A stretch of 64,000 nucleotides of DNA from Botryosphaeria dothidea (lineage: Eukaryota; Ascomycota; Dothideomycetes; Botryosphaeriales; Botryosphaeriaceae): NCBI GenBank assembly GCA_011503125.2, contig WWBZ02000009.1, positions 806,001-870,000 of the forward strand, given 5' to 3'. The notes beneath the pieces are model-generated. The model was not told where the DNA came from. It did no database searches and was given only the letters and a program-made list of their open reading frames with translations. This document shows, in pieces, positions 22,731 through 35,130 of this stretch. The position numbers and the translations under genes are program-made. Positions within the stretch are counted from its first letter, which is position 1. Every line of letters starts with the position of its first letter.

Positions 22731-23773
22731 GGCGGGTGCGTTTTGGCGGGTTGCTGAGATGTAGGTAGTTTTCTCTGCTGAATCTGGAGAAGCTGTTAGG
22801 AGTATCCAAGGTGGCGTCTAAAAGGTTTGCTCACAATGCTGTCGTCGTGATGTCTGGTGGTTGCTGTCACTCGCTGGGTAGGAGACGAGCGGAAGTCGGC
22901 GGCGAGGTGTGAGTGGCTGCGTCGCCATTGCCCAATCATGTCGCCAGCTGTGCTTGCCATTTTCCCTTGTCGGGCAATTCCATCCTAGTAGCGCCTTTCA
23001 CAGGCCTTTTAAGGAACCACTTTCATGGGTGGTCGAAGCATTTGTCCGGGCGCAAGTGTATTGCATTTTAAGCCATCCAGACGGAGGCTTCAACTCTTCA
23101 TGCAGCCTTGTTCTCGTTCCTGGAGTGGATCTGAGCCATAGTTTAAATACGGCTAGCAGTGGCGTGGAAGGTGAGTAGAGATGATTACGTCGGAATGGCG
23201 AAGTCGCTGGTGGCACTGTGTGTTGCCTCAGCCAATCAAAGACCAAGTCTTCCAGTGCACGGCAGGCAAGCTTTAAAACCTGGCTCGCGGATTCCAGCCG
23301 TCGCATCCACGGTTGAACACCGAATCTGCAACTCCCTCTGTGTAGCAGATATAATAGCCGGTCTCGATGAAGCAGGTGATGTTGACAAGGTTGAGGACAT
23401 GGCGACGCGGAGTTTTTCGCGTTGTTGGCGACCCGCTCAACGGCGATTGCAGCGTCGACCCGGAGTGATGCAGCATATGTGGCCCGAAATATGCGGAAGC
23501 TTCATTCAATGAGGCGAGCGCGGAGTTCGGAGACGGAGTTGGCAGGGTCGAATCGGAGCACCGCCGGCGTGTATGCAACGCGACTCGTCTCATGACGTTG
23601 GTCTCTTCGCTCTGTACTCCGGCGATTCTTGCCATCCGGCGCAGTGGATGAGCGTGGCAGCAAATGACACAAATACGCTCGTCGGGGAGGTCTGCTTCTG
23701 CAGCGGGTGCGCGCTCCTTTACCTTTCCCCTCTCGACACGCAGTCATCGTACCCAGCCACCAGGATCGCAGCC
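22731..23773. other. Divergent intergenic region before the zinc transporter
   Basis: About 1 kb with no recognisable exon. An open frame runs in from 23573 ahead of the transporter ATG, but it has no targeting or family features. Confidence 0.5.
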
Positions 23774-25422
23774 ATGTTTAAATTTTTGACGCGCAAGCAG
23801 CGCCTATCACTCACCATAGCCATTTCCTTCAGTTTCTTTGCTGCCGAGATCTCTGGTTTGTTTCAGCGCACGCTTTTCCGTTTCATCTGGCTGACCGTGT
23901 CCTCTCCACAGCGGGCTTCTACACCAGGTCCTTGGCGCTGGTAGCCGATGCCTTCCACTACGTATGTCCGACACCCAATGCGCGTCGAAGCTGAAAAGAT
24001 AAATAGATGAACGACCTGATCGGCTTTATAGTGGCGCTGGTTGCCGTCCAAGTAAGCCGTCCAGCCAAGCTCAACCCCACTTCCGTAAAAGGCAGCTTGG
24101 CTGACCCAACCTCCTAGGCTACCGAGCGTGGCGTTTCTCCGCAAGGCTTCTCTTTCGGCTGGGCGAGGGCACAGTTGCTGGGCGCCTTCTTCAACGGCGT
24201 GTTCTTGCTTGCACTCGGCGTGAGCATCTTCCTCCAGTCAATTGAGCGCTTCATCTCTTTGGAACGTAGGTAAGCTCTGACCGGGAATGTGCATGTCGCT
24301 AACGGTGACGATCGCAGATGTCAACAATCCTGTGGTTGTCCTGATAGTGGGTTGCGTCGGTTTGACCCTCAACATCATAACAGCAGCCTTCCTTCATGGT
24401 CAGTCTGTCGCGGAATTAAGCAAAATACCAGCCACCTGACGGATACAGAACACGATCACGACCATGGCCACGGCGGCCACTCCCATGGACACGACTCTGA
24501 TGGGGAACATGCCGAGGGAGTGGAGTTGCCGGTGAGTACTGGCCGCCAGGTAACCATTCTGTGTCTGACAAATGCAGGGCCATATGCACGCCGAACACAT
24601 CCATCGCACCGCCCAGCTGAAGCCATCAGGATACGACCTCGGAATGATGGGCGTCATCGTGCACGTCTTGGGCGATGCATTCAACAACATCGCCGTCATC
24701 ATCGCCGCACTGGTCATCTGGCTCGTCAAATCTGAAGCCCGCTTCTATGCAGACCCTGCGCTTAGCACCGTCATCGCCATCATGATTCTAGCTTCTGCGA
24801 TACCGCTCAGTAAGCCCCCCCCCTTCCGACCTCCTCTTTTCCCAAGACAGGCAACTGACCAGAGCTTCAACAGCTAAGCGAAGTGGCACAATTCTTCTGC
24901 AGAGCGCTCCCCCGGGCGTGCGTCTGGACGACGTGAAACACGATCTTGAAATGGTGCGTGTACCTGGCGATCCCCTCGATGCGTTTGACTTTGATAAATC
25001 CTCCCCGTCTGAACTTGCACCATCTGCACTCTGTCCTAATTTGGGACGTGCGATGCTAACCGTTGATCCCTCGCATCTCGCAGATCCCCGGAGTTCGATC
25101 CGTGCACGAGTTGCACGTTTGGAGGCTCGACCAAAAGAAGGCGCTGGCCTCAGCGCATGTGGTAGTCAGCGAAGAATCCCTGTCGACCTTTATGCAGCAG
25201 GCCCAGACGGTCAGCGAGTGTCTGCATGCCTACGGCATCCACTCGGCCACGCTCCAGCCAGAATTGGCTGCGCCTAGCAGCACCGCGTCGACGGCCGAAC
25301 TGGTCGACAGTACAGGAAATAGCGTTACAGGCAGTGAGGGATTAAGACAGCGGGCGGCGGGTCTGGCCAGCTGCCGGTTGATGTGCGGAAATGTTTGCGA
25401 GCCGTTGATGTGCTGCAATTGA
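23774..25422 (+). CDS. ZRC1: Zinc cation diffusion facilitator, Zrc1/Cot1 type
   Basis: Proton-coupled zinc exporter expected in the vacuolar membrane. Nine exons (23774-23855, 23912-23961, 24007-24051, 24118-24265, 24318-24398, 24449-24531, 24578-24809, 24874-24953, 25084-25422) give 379 aa with consistent phases. Helix 2 carries ADAFHYMND and helix 5 VHVLGDAFNN. Each is the HxxxD half-site of zinc-selective members. The loop between helices 4 and 5 has the His-rich HDHDHGHGGHSHGHD, a zinc-binding feature. The cytosolic C-terminal domain contains VRSVHELHVWRLDQ. Introns are 45-130 nt; the exon boundaries are by eye but all restore family motifs. A manganese-type relative follows about 760 bp downstream in the same direction. 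Confidence 0.93.
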
Positions 25423-26181
25423 CGTATCAAAAGTCTGCCTTGCTCGACTTCGCGAGGCACACTCCGGGACGCCTGAACGCGGAGCGGCGGATTTCTGTTC
25501 GCTGAGGCCATGTGGTTAGGAATGCGAGCGCAAGACTCTTGGTGTTTCTTGGAAGTCCATCACGAGGGGCAGGAAGTGTTCTGGAAAGGCTGTTTTTCGT
25601 CTTGACCGGGCAGTTTTGGGCAGTGTCCGGATGACGTCTTGGGGACTGCGGCGCTACCCGACGAATGACAATCGCCCGCTCAAACGGCCACCGTCGCAAC
25701 CCGCTATACAACCCTTGTGGCTGAAACGGCTCCGTGCCCAGCATGCCAATCGACAGGACTCTCAACGCTATCTGCTTCCAGCCGCCTCTCTTCCAATTGC
25801 TGAGCCCTCGGCGCATTGCAGCCGTGATGCAAGCCGCACCGAGTCAAGTGCCCCGTCCGCCACACCATTGGCCATGCTTCAGGACACCTTTTACCACAGT
25901 CAGCCCTTTTGTCTTCCAGAATGACCCACTGATAAACCACCGCGCCCAGCGCTCTCCAAGGCCAGCAAAGAGTCGCAGCCAAGTTTGCCCAAGATCACTG
26001 CCACAGCTGCCCAGTAAGAAGGCATTTGCTATATCTACCCCGTCGAGGGTCGCCCCCAATCGCAGATCTAATGGGGCATTGACTGCTTCATCCAGCTCCC
26101 TCCCATAAGCCACTCTTCTGAGACATCTCAAATCCCCTTTTGTCTTCCCATTCGTCCTATCACCCACAATCAACTCCCATC
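25423..26181. other. Spacer between the two metal transporters
   Basis: No exon recognised. It should hold the terminator of the zinc transporter and the promoter and leader of the next gene. Confidence 0.5.
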
Positions 26182-27865
26182 ATGTCCAATCACGCCGATT
26201 CTGGCCAACGGCCAAGCAGTCAGACAAGTGCCACTTCGCCATATCAACCTGCGATATCCCAGATTGCAACAAATTCTTCAACTGTTGGCTCGTCCAGTCA
26301 GAGTGCTGCTGTAGCAACAGCCGAGCCGCATAGCTTAAGCAATGTCCGCATTGAAGGAGAGATCCAACTGTCCGGCCAAATCCCTGAAGGCGAGCTGTCA
26401 ACCGTTGGAAACAGAAGCTCTCTGCGGATCGAAGGAAACGTTTCACTGTCCAGTCTCACAACGACTTCGCCGCAGTCGAAGAAGCCCGCCGTCGGAGAAA
26501 TTGAAACGGCAAAGTCCTCAGCTTCGGCACAGATCCATCCTCAAGGCCTCACCCACCGCCACCACCGGACCGGCCCGGGCGATGTCGAGAGCCAGAGCCC
26601 GGTCCGCCTCTCCGGCGCGGACCCGTTCAGGCTCAAGGAAAAGCTCAAGACGGACAACGAGATCGAGTCCATCGGCGCCAACATGGCGCGCAAGCGGCGC
26701 GCCTGCAACCGGCTCGTCGCCATCCGCACCCGGAAGCCCGTCGCGCGCGAGAGCGCGATCCGCAGGTACTACGAGGAGCAGAACGCCAGCATCCGCTCCT
26801 TCCTCAAGCCCGTCGACGCGCACGAGCAGGAGGCCGGCGACGAGCGCGACGGCTCCAACCTCAAGTACAAGATCGCGGTGCGCGGCTCGCTCGCCGCCAA
26901 CGTCGTGCTGTCGGGCCTGCAGCTTTACGGCGCCGTCAGCACGGGGTCCCTCTCCCTCTTCACCACCATGGCCGACTCCATCTTCGACCCGCTCGCCAAC
27001 GTCATGCTGCTGCTCAGCCACCGCACCGTCAAGAAGATGGATCCGCGCCGCTTTCCTGCGGGCAAGGCGCGCATCTCGACGGCGGGCAACATCGTCTTCG
27101 CCTTCCTCATGTGCGCGGTCAGTCTGATCCTGATCGTCATGTCTGCCCGCGAGCTCGCCGCCGGCCAGGAGCAGGAGGTCAACGCGTTCCACCTGCCCGC
27201 CGTCATCGCCGTGGGCGTCGCGTTCGGGACGAAGCTGGCGCTGTTCCTGTACTGCTGGGCGCTCAAGGACATCTACTCGCAGGTGCACATGCTGTGGGAA
27301 GACCACCGCAACGATCTGTTCATCAACGGGTTCGGCATCCTGACGTCGGTGGGCGGGAGCAAGCTCAGGTGGTACATCGACCCGATCGGCGCGATCGCGC
27401 TGTCGTGCTTGATCGCGGGGCTGTGGAGCAGGACCATGTATGAGGAGTTCCAGTTCCTGATCGGCGTGAGCGCGGATGTCACGACGCAGCAGCATATGAC
27501 TTATGTTGGTAGGTGTTGCAGAAGACGAGAAAGACGAGGACGGAATGCTGACTGGTGGTGCAACAGCAATGACGCATTCGGACCTCGTCCTCAAGGTCGA
27601 CACCGTGCGCGCCTACCACTCGGGCCCCCGCCTGGTGGCTGAGGTGGACGTCGTTATGGACAGGAATCTCAGCCTTGCCGAGAGCCATGACTGTGCCGAG
27701 GCGCTGCAGATCAAGCTGGAGCAGCTGCCGAATGTGGAGAGGGCGTTTGTGCATGTGGATTATGAGACGACGCATAAGCCTGTTCGTGTTGCACGTGCTA
27801 TTTTCGTGGGCTCTTTGGAATACTAACTCGTGTAACAGGAACACTCCCTCAAGACCCATCTTTAG
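26182..27865 (+). CDS. Manganese-type cation diffusion facilitator
   Basis: CDF transporter of about 522 aa from exons 26182-27508, 27567-27781 and 27839-27865; the last encodes only EHSLKTHL. The first ~230 residues are a hydrophilic Ser/Thr-rich cytosolic extension. Helix 2 has TMADSIFDPLANV and helix 5 WEDHRNDLFING. Both carry DxxxD, the signature of manganese-type members, whereas zinc-type members have HxxxD. The C-terminal domain contains DTVRAYHSGPRLVAEVDVVMD. It likely moves Mn2+ (possibly Fe2+) out of the cytosol into a compartment; metal choice is inferred from the motif. ATG at 26182 is the first Met of the frame. Confidence 0.92.
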
Positions 27866-28521
27866 TGGGTTGGCGTCCTGCAGTCTTGCGATACTGGGTA
27901 CGATCCAAGTTCAAAAGGCAAACCTAAGAACGAAAAACGGGCTGGAGAAGATCAGTTTGACACCACTTGTTGACGACTTAACGAATCTTAAAGCCTCCTC
28001 ATTCACGAGAAGGTTCTCGCGGCGCAACATTTTACGATAGATTTGTACGATAGAATGGTTTTTCTCCTTCATGATGGCATTAATCGTACGACAGAAATGT
28101 AAAGAAATGTGATGTCTCATACCATTTTTTGCACCAACTTTGGCAACGCGTGGTCCTTCTACAGCACCAACGGTCCCCTTTCTTTGATGCGCCCGGACCA
28201 TCAGTTTTGAAAAATCCCATCTTACAAAGCGATCACAGGTACGCCCCGGTTCTAACGGTATATGAGTCTAGGTTATAAGCCATTACGACATGCCCTTGAC
28301 GTGTAAGGTCTATTATCAGATTATAATTGTAATTGCCTTTCCTAGACATTTGCATCCGGCCGAATGCTTCAGCTTCGCTGTTGTAGTACCAGTGGAACTG
28401 AATATCAAGGGTCATTAAGGGCAGTCGATAGGCTAAGGAAGTCTTTTTGTGTACTGATGCTCCGCCCTAAGCTGAGGAATAGTGTCACATTGTAACAGGT
28501 TGGAACCTGCTTGATTTTTGT
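27866..28521. other. Intergenic, AT-richer
   Basis: Composition shifts to higher AT here. No gene seen between the manganese transporter and the decayed gene. Confidence 0.55.
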
Positions 28522-31217
28522 ATGCTTCCATCTTCTGCCTACCTCCATCGTTCGTTCCCACACTCTCCGCCTTCATCTTTCCTCACACAACTTTCACCTC
28601 ATTTCATCGAGAAAATTTCAGTCAGGCCTCATTCTGATGAATTTGCTTCCGAGTCAAGCTACGCACTGCTTGACATACCTTTCAGACAAGAGCACACCGG
28701 TGCGGTCCTTGAATCATCGCAAGGTTCTCGGCCAGCCTCTCCACCGACTTACTATCAGGATCTGGACGGACGGCGCAATGCCTCAGCAACTATCCTGAGC
28801 GTGTCCGGGAAGGCCAAGACCCACGAGCTGAGTTTCTACAGACGTGTCGGATGGTACTTGTTGCTTTGCAACATCGGCTCTATGATCCTCCTACTAGGTG
28901 CCCTCTCAGCCTTGTCGTTTCTCTGGTTCGGAGATAATAACAACAAAACTTGGACCAATCTCATGATTCATGGCTGGATTGGACAATCAGTAACACTCTG
29001 CACTCTTGCCATCCGGCTCGCAGTGGCGACCCAAGCTAGCACTGCGGTCGCGATGCTTGCTGCCATTTCCCTCGAATCCAAACGGCGCGGCGGGGTTCCC
29101 CTGGCTGATGCTCCGGCTATCTCTCTGGCTCGATACGTCAATACAGGTCCCATGGCATCGTTTCCCGCTTTTCGGAACAACGTATCTTGGTCGAACTTTG
29201 GAACCATTTTCCTGATGGTTCTTCTGTCAGTATGCATATTGACATCTCAATTCACATCAACGCTCCTCATGTGAGACATCCGAAGTGGTGTTGTGCAAGG
29301 TCTCCCTCGTGACATTTCCCCGGCCACTGGTATGGACATGCAAGGCTACGTCGAACGTTTCGGCAAAACGGTGGTAAGAGCGCAAAACTATTGGACTTCA
29401 TCTCCACAGGCCTTCCCCACCTTTGCGGAATGGAGAAAAAATCCCGATGTCCAAAAGAGCTCAATTGCGGATACGGGGCCAACGATCCGCGCATTCGTGC
29501 CGGTAAACTCTCCGGCTGACAGATCTATGATGACTAGGTACGAAGGCACTGCCGCGGCATTTGATGCTCGTGTAGTGTGCATCAGGCCAATTCTTAAGGA
29601 CTGGGAGTTTTCATCTGGGAACCCCAGCGATGAAAATGTCCCACATGGCCACTTTAGAGGATATGTCCGACCGGCGGATCTCACAGATGAAATAAAAAAA
29701 TTCCTTCGGTACAACCATACCAAACCTGGAATACGGTTTGACTGCATTTATGACAACATATACTTCTTACCGGATCCAGTATTCAAGATATGTACGGTTA
29801 GTTACGCAAATGGAGGCCTAATAAACAGCCTGGACCATACCTCCAACGGTTCAATGGATCACTATTTCAGTAATGAGGCCACTCTCGTTTATGAACAACC
29901 ATGGAGCTTCTACGATACCTGGATGGCACCCGATAACCAGAGTCACTTGCGATGGCCTGTCCAAATGGGCCGTACCTTTTTGCATTTTGAGGCCAAGGGT
30001 AATGCGACACCGGGTGCCACCTTGGATTTCCACACATTCAACTTCACGGTAAATAATAAAGACGTCTGATTACATCTTGTAACAGACATTGGATCTGGAA
30101 GTGATATCGAGCTCAGGGTAACCATTTGTTATGATGCACAGTAAGTTCCTGTCAAATGTGACGGTAAACGGTCGCCAGAGTAACCATTATAGTTACCCTC
30201 ACGAATTAATCAAACATCTGCAAGACCTCCCCATCGCCGCCTATAGGTCAAGCAATAGCTCAGAGCCATCTTGAGGCTGGAGCCTTGCAGATAGAAAATT
30301 CGATACTAGTGCAGTAAGAACTCAGATTGGGGTGAGACCAGAGAGTAATACGAATCGCGGCGTATTGAATTTAGACATGGACGAGCTGAGTCAAGTCCTT
30401 CTGAAGAATTCTGGGGCATGGAATCCGAGTTTCAATTGTTCAGTCGGTATTATTTCTATTCCCCAGATTTAAATGTATTCACTAATTGATCTGGTGAGCC
30501 GATGTTTTTCTTTGGTTTCCGAACAAAGAAATGGAGGTTTTGGGATACAGGAACTTCCGCGATTCTTACAGCTGCACAGCTCTCTTCCAAGATCATCATC
30601 TTCCTTCCCTCGAGACCTACGACTTCCTAATCGAGTTGACCAGTATGTCGTCCAATATCAAAGGCCCCTATTACGACCACACCGAGCTGATGGCGTCACG
30701 CGAGAACGGGACCAACTACGTGATGGACTTCCCATTGAATATTACTTTTCTAACCCTTGACCCAATACTGAACGCGATTTTTCGGGACACCTTGATTGAT
30801 ACCAACAATCCCGCACTGGCATGGCAGGCACTCATGACATCAGTCATGCGTATGGCATATGATGACTGGCTTCCCACATTCGACAGCTTTTCAGACGCGA
30901 AAATTACATCAACGATCCCGTGTTAGGTACCAATTCACTCTACCGGCTTCTCCATAGTTGCGGCAAACCTGGCATTGCATCTCATTCTGTTCACCGTCGG
31001 CGTAGTCTGGTTCAGCTTGGCGACGAAGACCTCCCTCCTTAACAACGCATGGCAAGCGGTAGCACAGCTCAAGTTACGGGAAACGGAGGAGCTGCTGGAT
31101 CATGCTACAGTGTTGGCTGACTCGGAGGTCAAGCGGAAGATTAAACAGGACCATGAGCCGAGAAGGAGGTTTAGGATCAGGGAAGATGGGCAGTCTGATG
31201 GCGCCCGTTTGTTGTGA
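28522..31217 (+). pseudogene. Decayed multi-pass membrane protein gene
   Basis: Remnant of a large fungal-specific membrane protein without a named domain. The N-terminal part has helices (GWYLLLCNIGSMILLLGAL; WSNFGTIFLMVLLSVCILTS) and the lumenal part contains DTGPTIRAFVP and FDARVVCIRP. The C-terminal part has AWQALMTSVMRMAYDDW, a helix, and LLNNAWQAVAQL followed by VKRKIK. Conserved pieces continue in the same frame across stop codons at 29272-29274 (TGA), 30067-30069 (TGA) and 30924-30926 (TAG). Around 30140-30530 the frame changes more than once without a convincing splice solution. No GT-AG intron of normal size removes the stops. I therefore read it as a pseudogene; unusual splicing or assembly error is the alternative. 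Confidence 0.75.
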
Positions 31218-31579
31218 TGTCGGGATGCACCCTTCAGAGGCCCTTCAACAGCGCAAAATAGCATCAAGAGTTCACCAAGTCTACCTGCTACTGATCTCTG
31301 CTATTCAAATGTCTGGTTCGTGGGGAAAAGGAATTGTTTAGTTACGGCCGTCACAGCACAGAGGTTCAAAAACACACAAGGAGAGAACCCAAACTACCAA
31401 TCTATCATTAAAAAATATCAGAAGTAGATTCAGCGTAGCTCTACAACAAGTACTTGAACATGGCATTTATTGTCCCGTGTGGACGGCTCTCAAAAGCTTG
31501 TAGTATGACAGCCTATCTCAATTCCAAGCCGGGTGTGCCATTTCCCGATAGCTTCACCATGGTTCCCTCCCTGACCATC
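31218..31579. other. Convergent spacer
   Basis: AT-rich spacer between the decayed gene and the small secreted protein gene; nothing recognised. Confidence 0.6.
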
Positions 31580-31958
31580 TTACGACGTCTTCACGGGGCA
31601 CTGGAAGTCAGTTCCGCTCGTCCTAGTGCAAGCCGCGCCGTCTCCGCCGCCAGTTCCAACGCACTGAAGAGAACAGTGTCAGCAAGAATATTCGAAACCC
31701 GATTTCTGGACGCAGGGAAAGCCTTACGGAAGTTCCAGAGGCGCACTTGTAGTTGGTGAAGCCCCATCTGCAGCTGGTGCCATTGCAAACCTAGACATCC
31801 TTTGTCAATTCCACACAATTTCTTGTCTCGAAACGGTGTTTTTTGAAGATGATCACGCCATTGTCGATCCGCTTCTCGAGGCCGGCTTCGGCAGCCGGGG
31901 CGGCGGCGACCTGGGAGGCGCTCAAGGCGAGGGCGATGGCGATCAAGTTGAAATGCAT
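31580..31958 (-). CDS. Small secreted six-cysteine protein (effector-like)
   Basis: Three exons (31958-31857, 31790-31728, 31663-31580) give 82 aa with consistent phases. A signal peptide (MHFNLIAIALALSASQVAAA) is followed by a short propeptide ending in EKR, a Kex2-type dibasic site. The mature part of about 52 aa has exactly six cysteines (VCNG, SCRW, KCAS, SCVG, ACTR, QCPV), enough for three disulfides. Intron 2 (64 nt) has GTAAGG and a CTGAC branch. Intron 1 (66 nt) has a weaker GTGATC donor; unspliced, the frame stops at 31791-31793. Composition fits apoplastic effectors or antimicrobial-like peptides, but I recognise no named family. Confidence 0.7.
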
Positions 31959-33196
31959 GGTGGTGTTTGGTCTCGAGGGTTGGAAGTGCTTGAAAGATGA
32001 AGTTGCTCTTGGTGCTTGAGGTGTGAGGCTTGGTCTTCTGGTTTGCTTTGTGGGAGTATTTCTCATGGCTTTTATATTCGACTGTTCCGCGTCCGTCAGG
32101 TTGCAGGGCCCGTGAAAGCACTGATGCTGTGGAGCCTGATTTTGTGCCGAAGGGTTGCTTTGAGGGCAACTCGTGGAAAACGGTACGAGGGTTCGTCACA
32201 ATTTTTCCCTTCTTGATCAAAGAAGCGGGGCCATATATTGGAGGATATGCCATTCTAGGGACTGCTGGGAAGAACAGTGCCTGATCAATCGACGACCCTG
32301 TAGAGAGATGACGTGGGCTTACTGTAGACTCATGAACACTCCAGAGGACAGAAGCTCGCAGCTCCACCTTTAAAATTGCTTTAACGAATACAGGCACTCA
32401 CGGTCAGAAACCTCAGATTCCGTGTAGCACAATTGCTTGTGGTGAAGATGTCAGACTTTCTTGCCTTACTACCTCAGGCATCTCAGTTATCTCGAATATT
32501 CTATCCTTTATACAACAACACTCTTTGATGCCCAACCCCGCATCGGCACTCTCTCTCGGATCTTTAGTATCCTCGGTTATGTAGTTATCACCCATGTATA
32601 CAAGCAAGCCTACCAACCTCCCTTTCAGGAGACAGGCAGAATCTACTCTCTTTTCTGACCTCACACTCTTCACTCTCAAATCCAACAGAAGACTAATAAT
32701 AGTGTAGTTGGATTACGAGCGAGGGCCTCTGTTCAAGCAGGTCAATGCTTTGTGCCAAGCGGAATAGCCGTAAAACATATGAAGGCAGACATTGAAAACT
32801 GAGAGTTCCGGCCCGCAATTGATCAGCATGTGTATTGTTGTTGCCTGAATGATGTTCGACAGTCACCGCATTTCGGACCCCAAACTTTCGGCCGACGGCT
32901 CGGAGGAGATGGGCATCGCAAGGTGAACAATCTATTGAACACCCGGCTTGTGGTAAGTTTTGAAACTGTCGCTAGGACTATCCTGTGATCAATCTCGCAA
33001 TGAGAGGCGGCTTAAAGAAAATCACGGCCCTAAAACATCTCAATTGAAAGCCCAGAAACACACCATCATGAACGCGGGTATGGAGGTCCAAGCTCGAGAT
33101 CCAGACCTCACTTACGCGTAGTACCCAGCATCAATACTCACAATTAGGGCCTAGCAACCGCATCCAACCCCAGCGCTGCCCGATCATTTCCGCATT
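31959..33196. other. 1.2-kb AT-rich stretch without a recognised gene
   Basis: Probably contains the promoter of the small secreted protein gene. Short open frames only. Confidence 0.5.
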
Positions 33197-34377
33197 CTAA
33201 AAGATAGCCACCGCATTCGGCGGGCTAGCCACCCCGCCCGGAACCTGTCAATTCCCATCAGCACAAACACATCATCACAGAAAGGAAGGGGAAAAAAAAA
33301 AAAAGAAAACCCACATTCAACACCACACTCCCAAACCAAAACGCCCACCGCCCCTGCCTCTCGCACTCGGCCGCCACGCCCTCCAGGTCGAACAGCTCGC
33401 CGATCGGCATCCCCCAGCCCGCCAGCAGCCACTGGTGCAGCACGTGCGCCGGGTCGTGGTGCGCGCCCATGACGGGCCCGCGCTCGAAGCTCGGCGCGTC
33501 GCTCGCCGCCGCCGCGAACCCGGCCGCCCACAGCCACCGCAGCGTCGCGCGCGTCGCCTCCAGGCCGACGAAGTTCGGCTCCGGGCGCGCCGCGAGGGCC
33601 TGCTGGGCGGCGGGGGAGAGGGCCTTGAGGGCGGCGTCGGTGCCGGTGCGGAGCAGCAGGATGTCGCCGCGGCGGGGGACGGTGTGCGTCTCGCGCAGGA
33701 TCTGCTCGACGTGGGCGAGCGGGATGGGTTGGGATGAGAAGGGGTCGATGGCGATGCCGTTCGCGGCGGCGAAGCGCGCGTAGTCGACCAGGATGCCGCG
33801 GCCGTGGATGCCGCCGCCGGCGCGGAGCCAGGCTGTGGGGTGCGCGTTAGTTGGGGGCGGGGAGAGGGAGGGGAGAGAGGGTACCGTCGGTGCCGATGAC
33901 GTTGGAGGATTGGACGGCTTGTTGGGTGTGGCCCATGTAGTAGCACTTGTGCTTTTGGTTTCCTGGTGGTGACGGTCAGTGGGTGTTCGAGCTTGGGTGG
34001 GGCTTGATTCTGAGAGTTGAGAACGGACCGTAATGGCGAAAGCCGTCCCACTGAGAGCTGGATTGGGTGTTGAAGTGGACAATGTCATCATTCACACAGC
34101 GGTCAGCGCCGCGCTGTCTGGTCTCGTGGTGGAAAGGTTGACGATCGAAGCTGGGGAAATTGGGCTGATTCAATGGGAGGTCGAGTGATATGCGTATGCC
34201 GGTCTTGATTTCTCTGGCGGCGGCGGCGGCGACGGTCTCGGGGGTGAGCAGATTCAGCATGCCCAGCTCGTCATCTTTGCCGAAGAGGCCCCATGTGTTC
34301 CCCGGAGGCCCGTTGGGGTCGAGAGTAAGGGAATCAAAGTCGGGCAGCTCCGGGAGAGTGGCGTCGGTGAAGGGCAT
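33197..34377 (-). CDS. Cyclase-family (kynurenine formamidase-like) hydrolase
   Basis: Metal-dependent hydrolase of the cyclase family, about 330 aa. Four exons (34377-34029, 33962-33885, 33832-33315, 33244-33197) have consistent phases. Family marks are NTWGLFGKDDELGMLNLLTPE near the N terminus, QWDGFRHYGNQK across the first intron, IGTDAWLRAGGGIHGRGILVDY across the second and the short last exon VPGGVASPPNAVAIF. The last intron (70 nt) has a poly-A/T-rich body. Fungal members are often annotated as putative cyclases; the true substrate is usually unknown. No signal peptide. It is divergent from a 2-oxoglutarate oxygenase 753 bp away, and the two may be co-regulated. Confidence 0.88.
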
Positions 34378-35130
34378 GGCTGGTTTGCTTTTTCTTGGAG
34401 AGGGCAAGAGTGGGTTGATGTAGGAAGTGCCTTGGCGGGGACAATTGACCCGCGGTCCCCGCATCGTGAGGATCGCCCTGTGTTGACGTCGAGCCCTCGG
34501 CGGATAAGTTTCCGAGGAAGGCGGTAGACAAGGAAGTAGTGTCATTTTGAACATTCTACTGGAGTCAATTCCATTTCAATAACTTGAACCATTTTTCTCG
34601 TATAAATACCCCTGATTGGCATGCATGCATTTCCCAGAAAATTGATGCGACTGTCTCATTGGTGAGCTTATTCGTCGACCATTTGACTGTCGTATTTTAA
34701 TTCATCCTGTCCTGTGATGCCGAGAGTTTAGATGTGTTTTCTATTCTTAATCACGTGGCAGTTCGAAACCCGCTGGATGTGGTTGGCGGAATGCGGGCGA
34801 GGGAAATTGATGAGGGGAAACGGGAGAAGATGGAGGTGGGAGGCCATTTGACAGGGTCGACGGCCTCGGGTCGACTTGCCGTGCGTAAGCGCAACCCCGG
34901 CAAAGCCATAACCAGCCAATGGTGGGGGGAGCACATTGGTGATAAACCTCAATTGGCTTTGTAGGACATCTGCTCGAGCACTTCCAGGCGAACTCCGGCC
35001 TGCTACGGCCTGTTACGGGCCATGCTGATGCGGAAGCCTCCTTTGTGGTCAAGAGGACCTCGAACATATAAAAGCTTCCATCCCGTGTGCAGATCCTTCG
35101 TAGAATCAAGCCTTGTCTGGGCGAGTTAAA
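34378..35130. promoter_or_regulatory. Divergent promoter region, cyclase and oxygenase genes
   Basis: A 753-bp head-to-head spacer. A TATAAAT-like box lies near 34602-34607 on the oxygenase-facing strand, well upstream. No gene seen. Confidence 0.4.

Noticed and set aside
31791..31793. TAG in the small secreted protein read as a nonsense mutation
   Set aside because: Treating it as the 3' end of a 66-nt intron gives matching phases, an even cysteine count and a clean mature peptide; still to be confirmed by cDNA.
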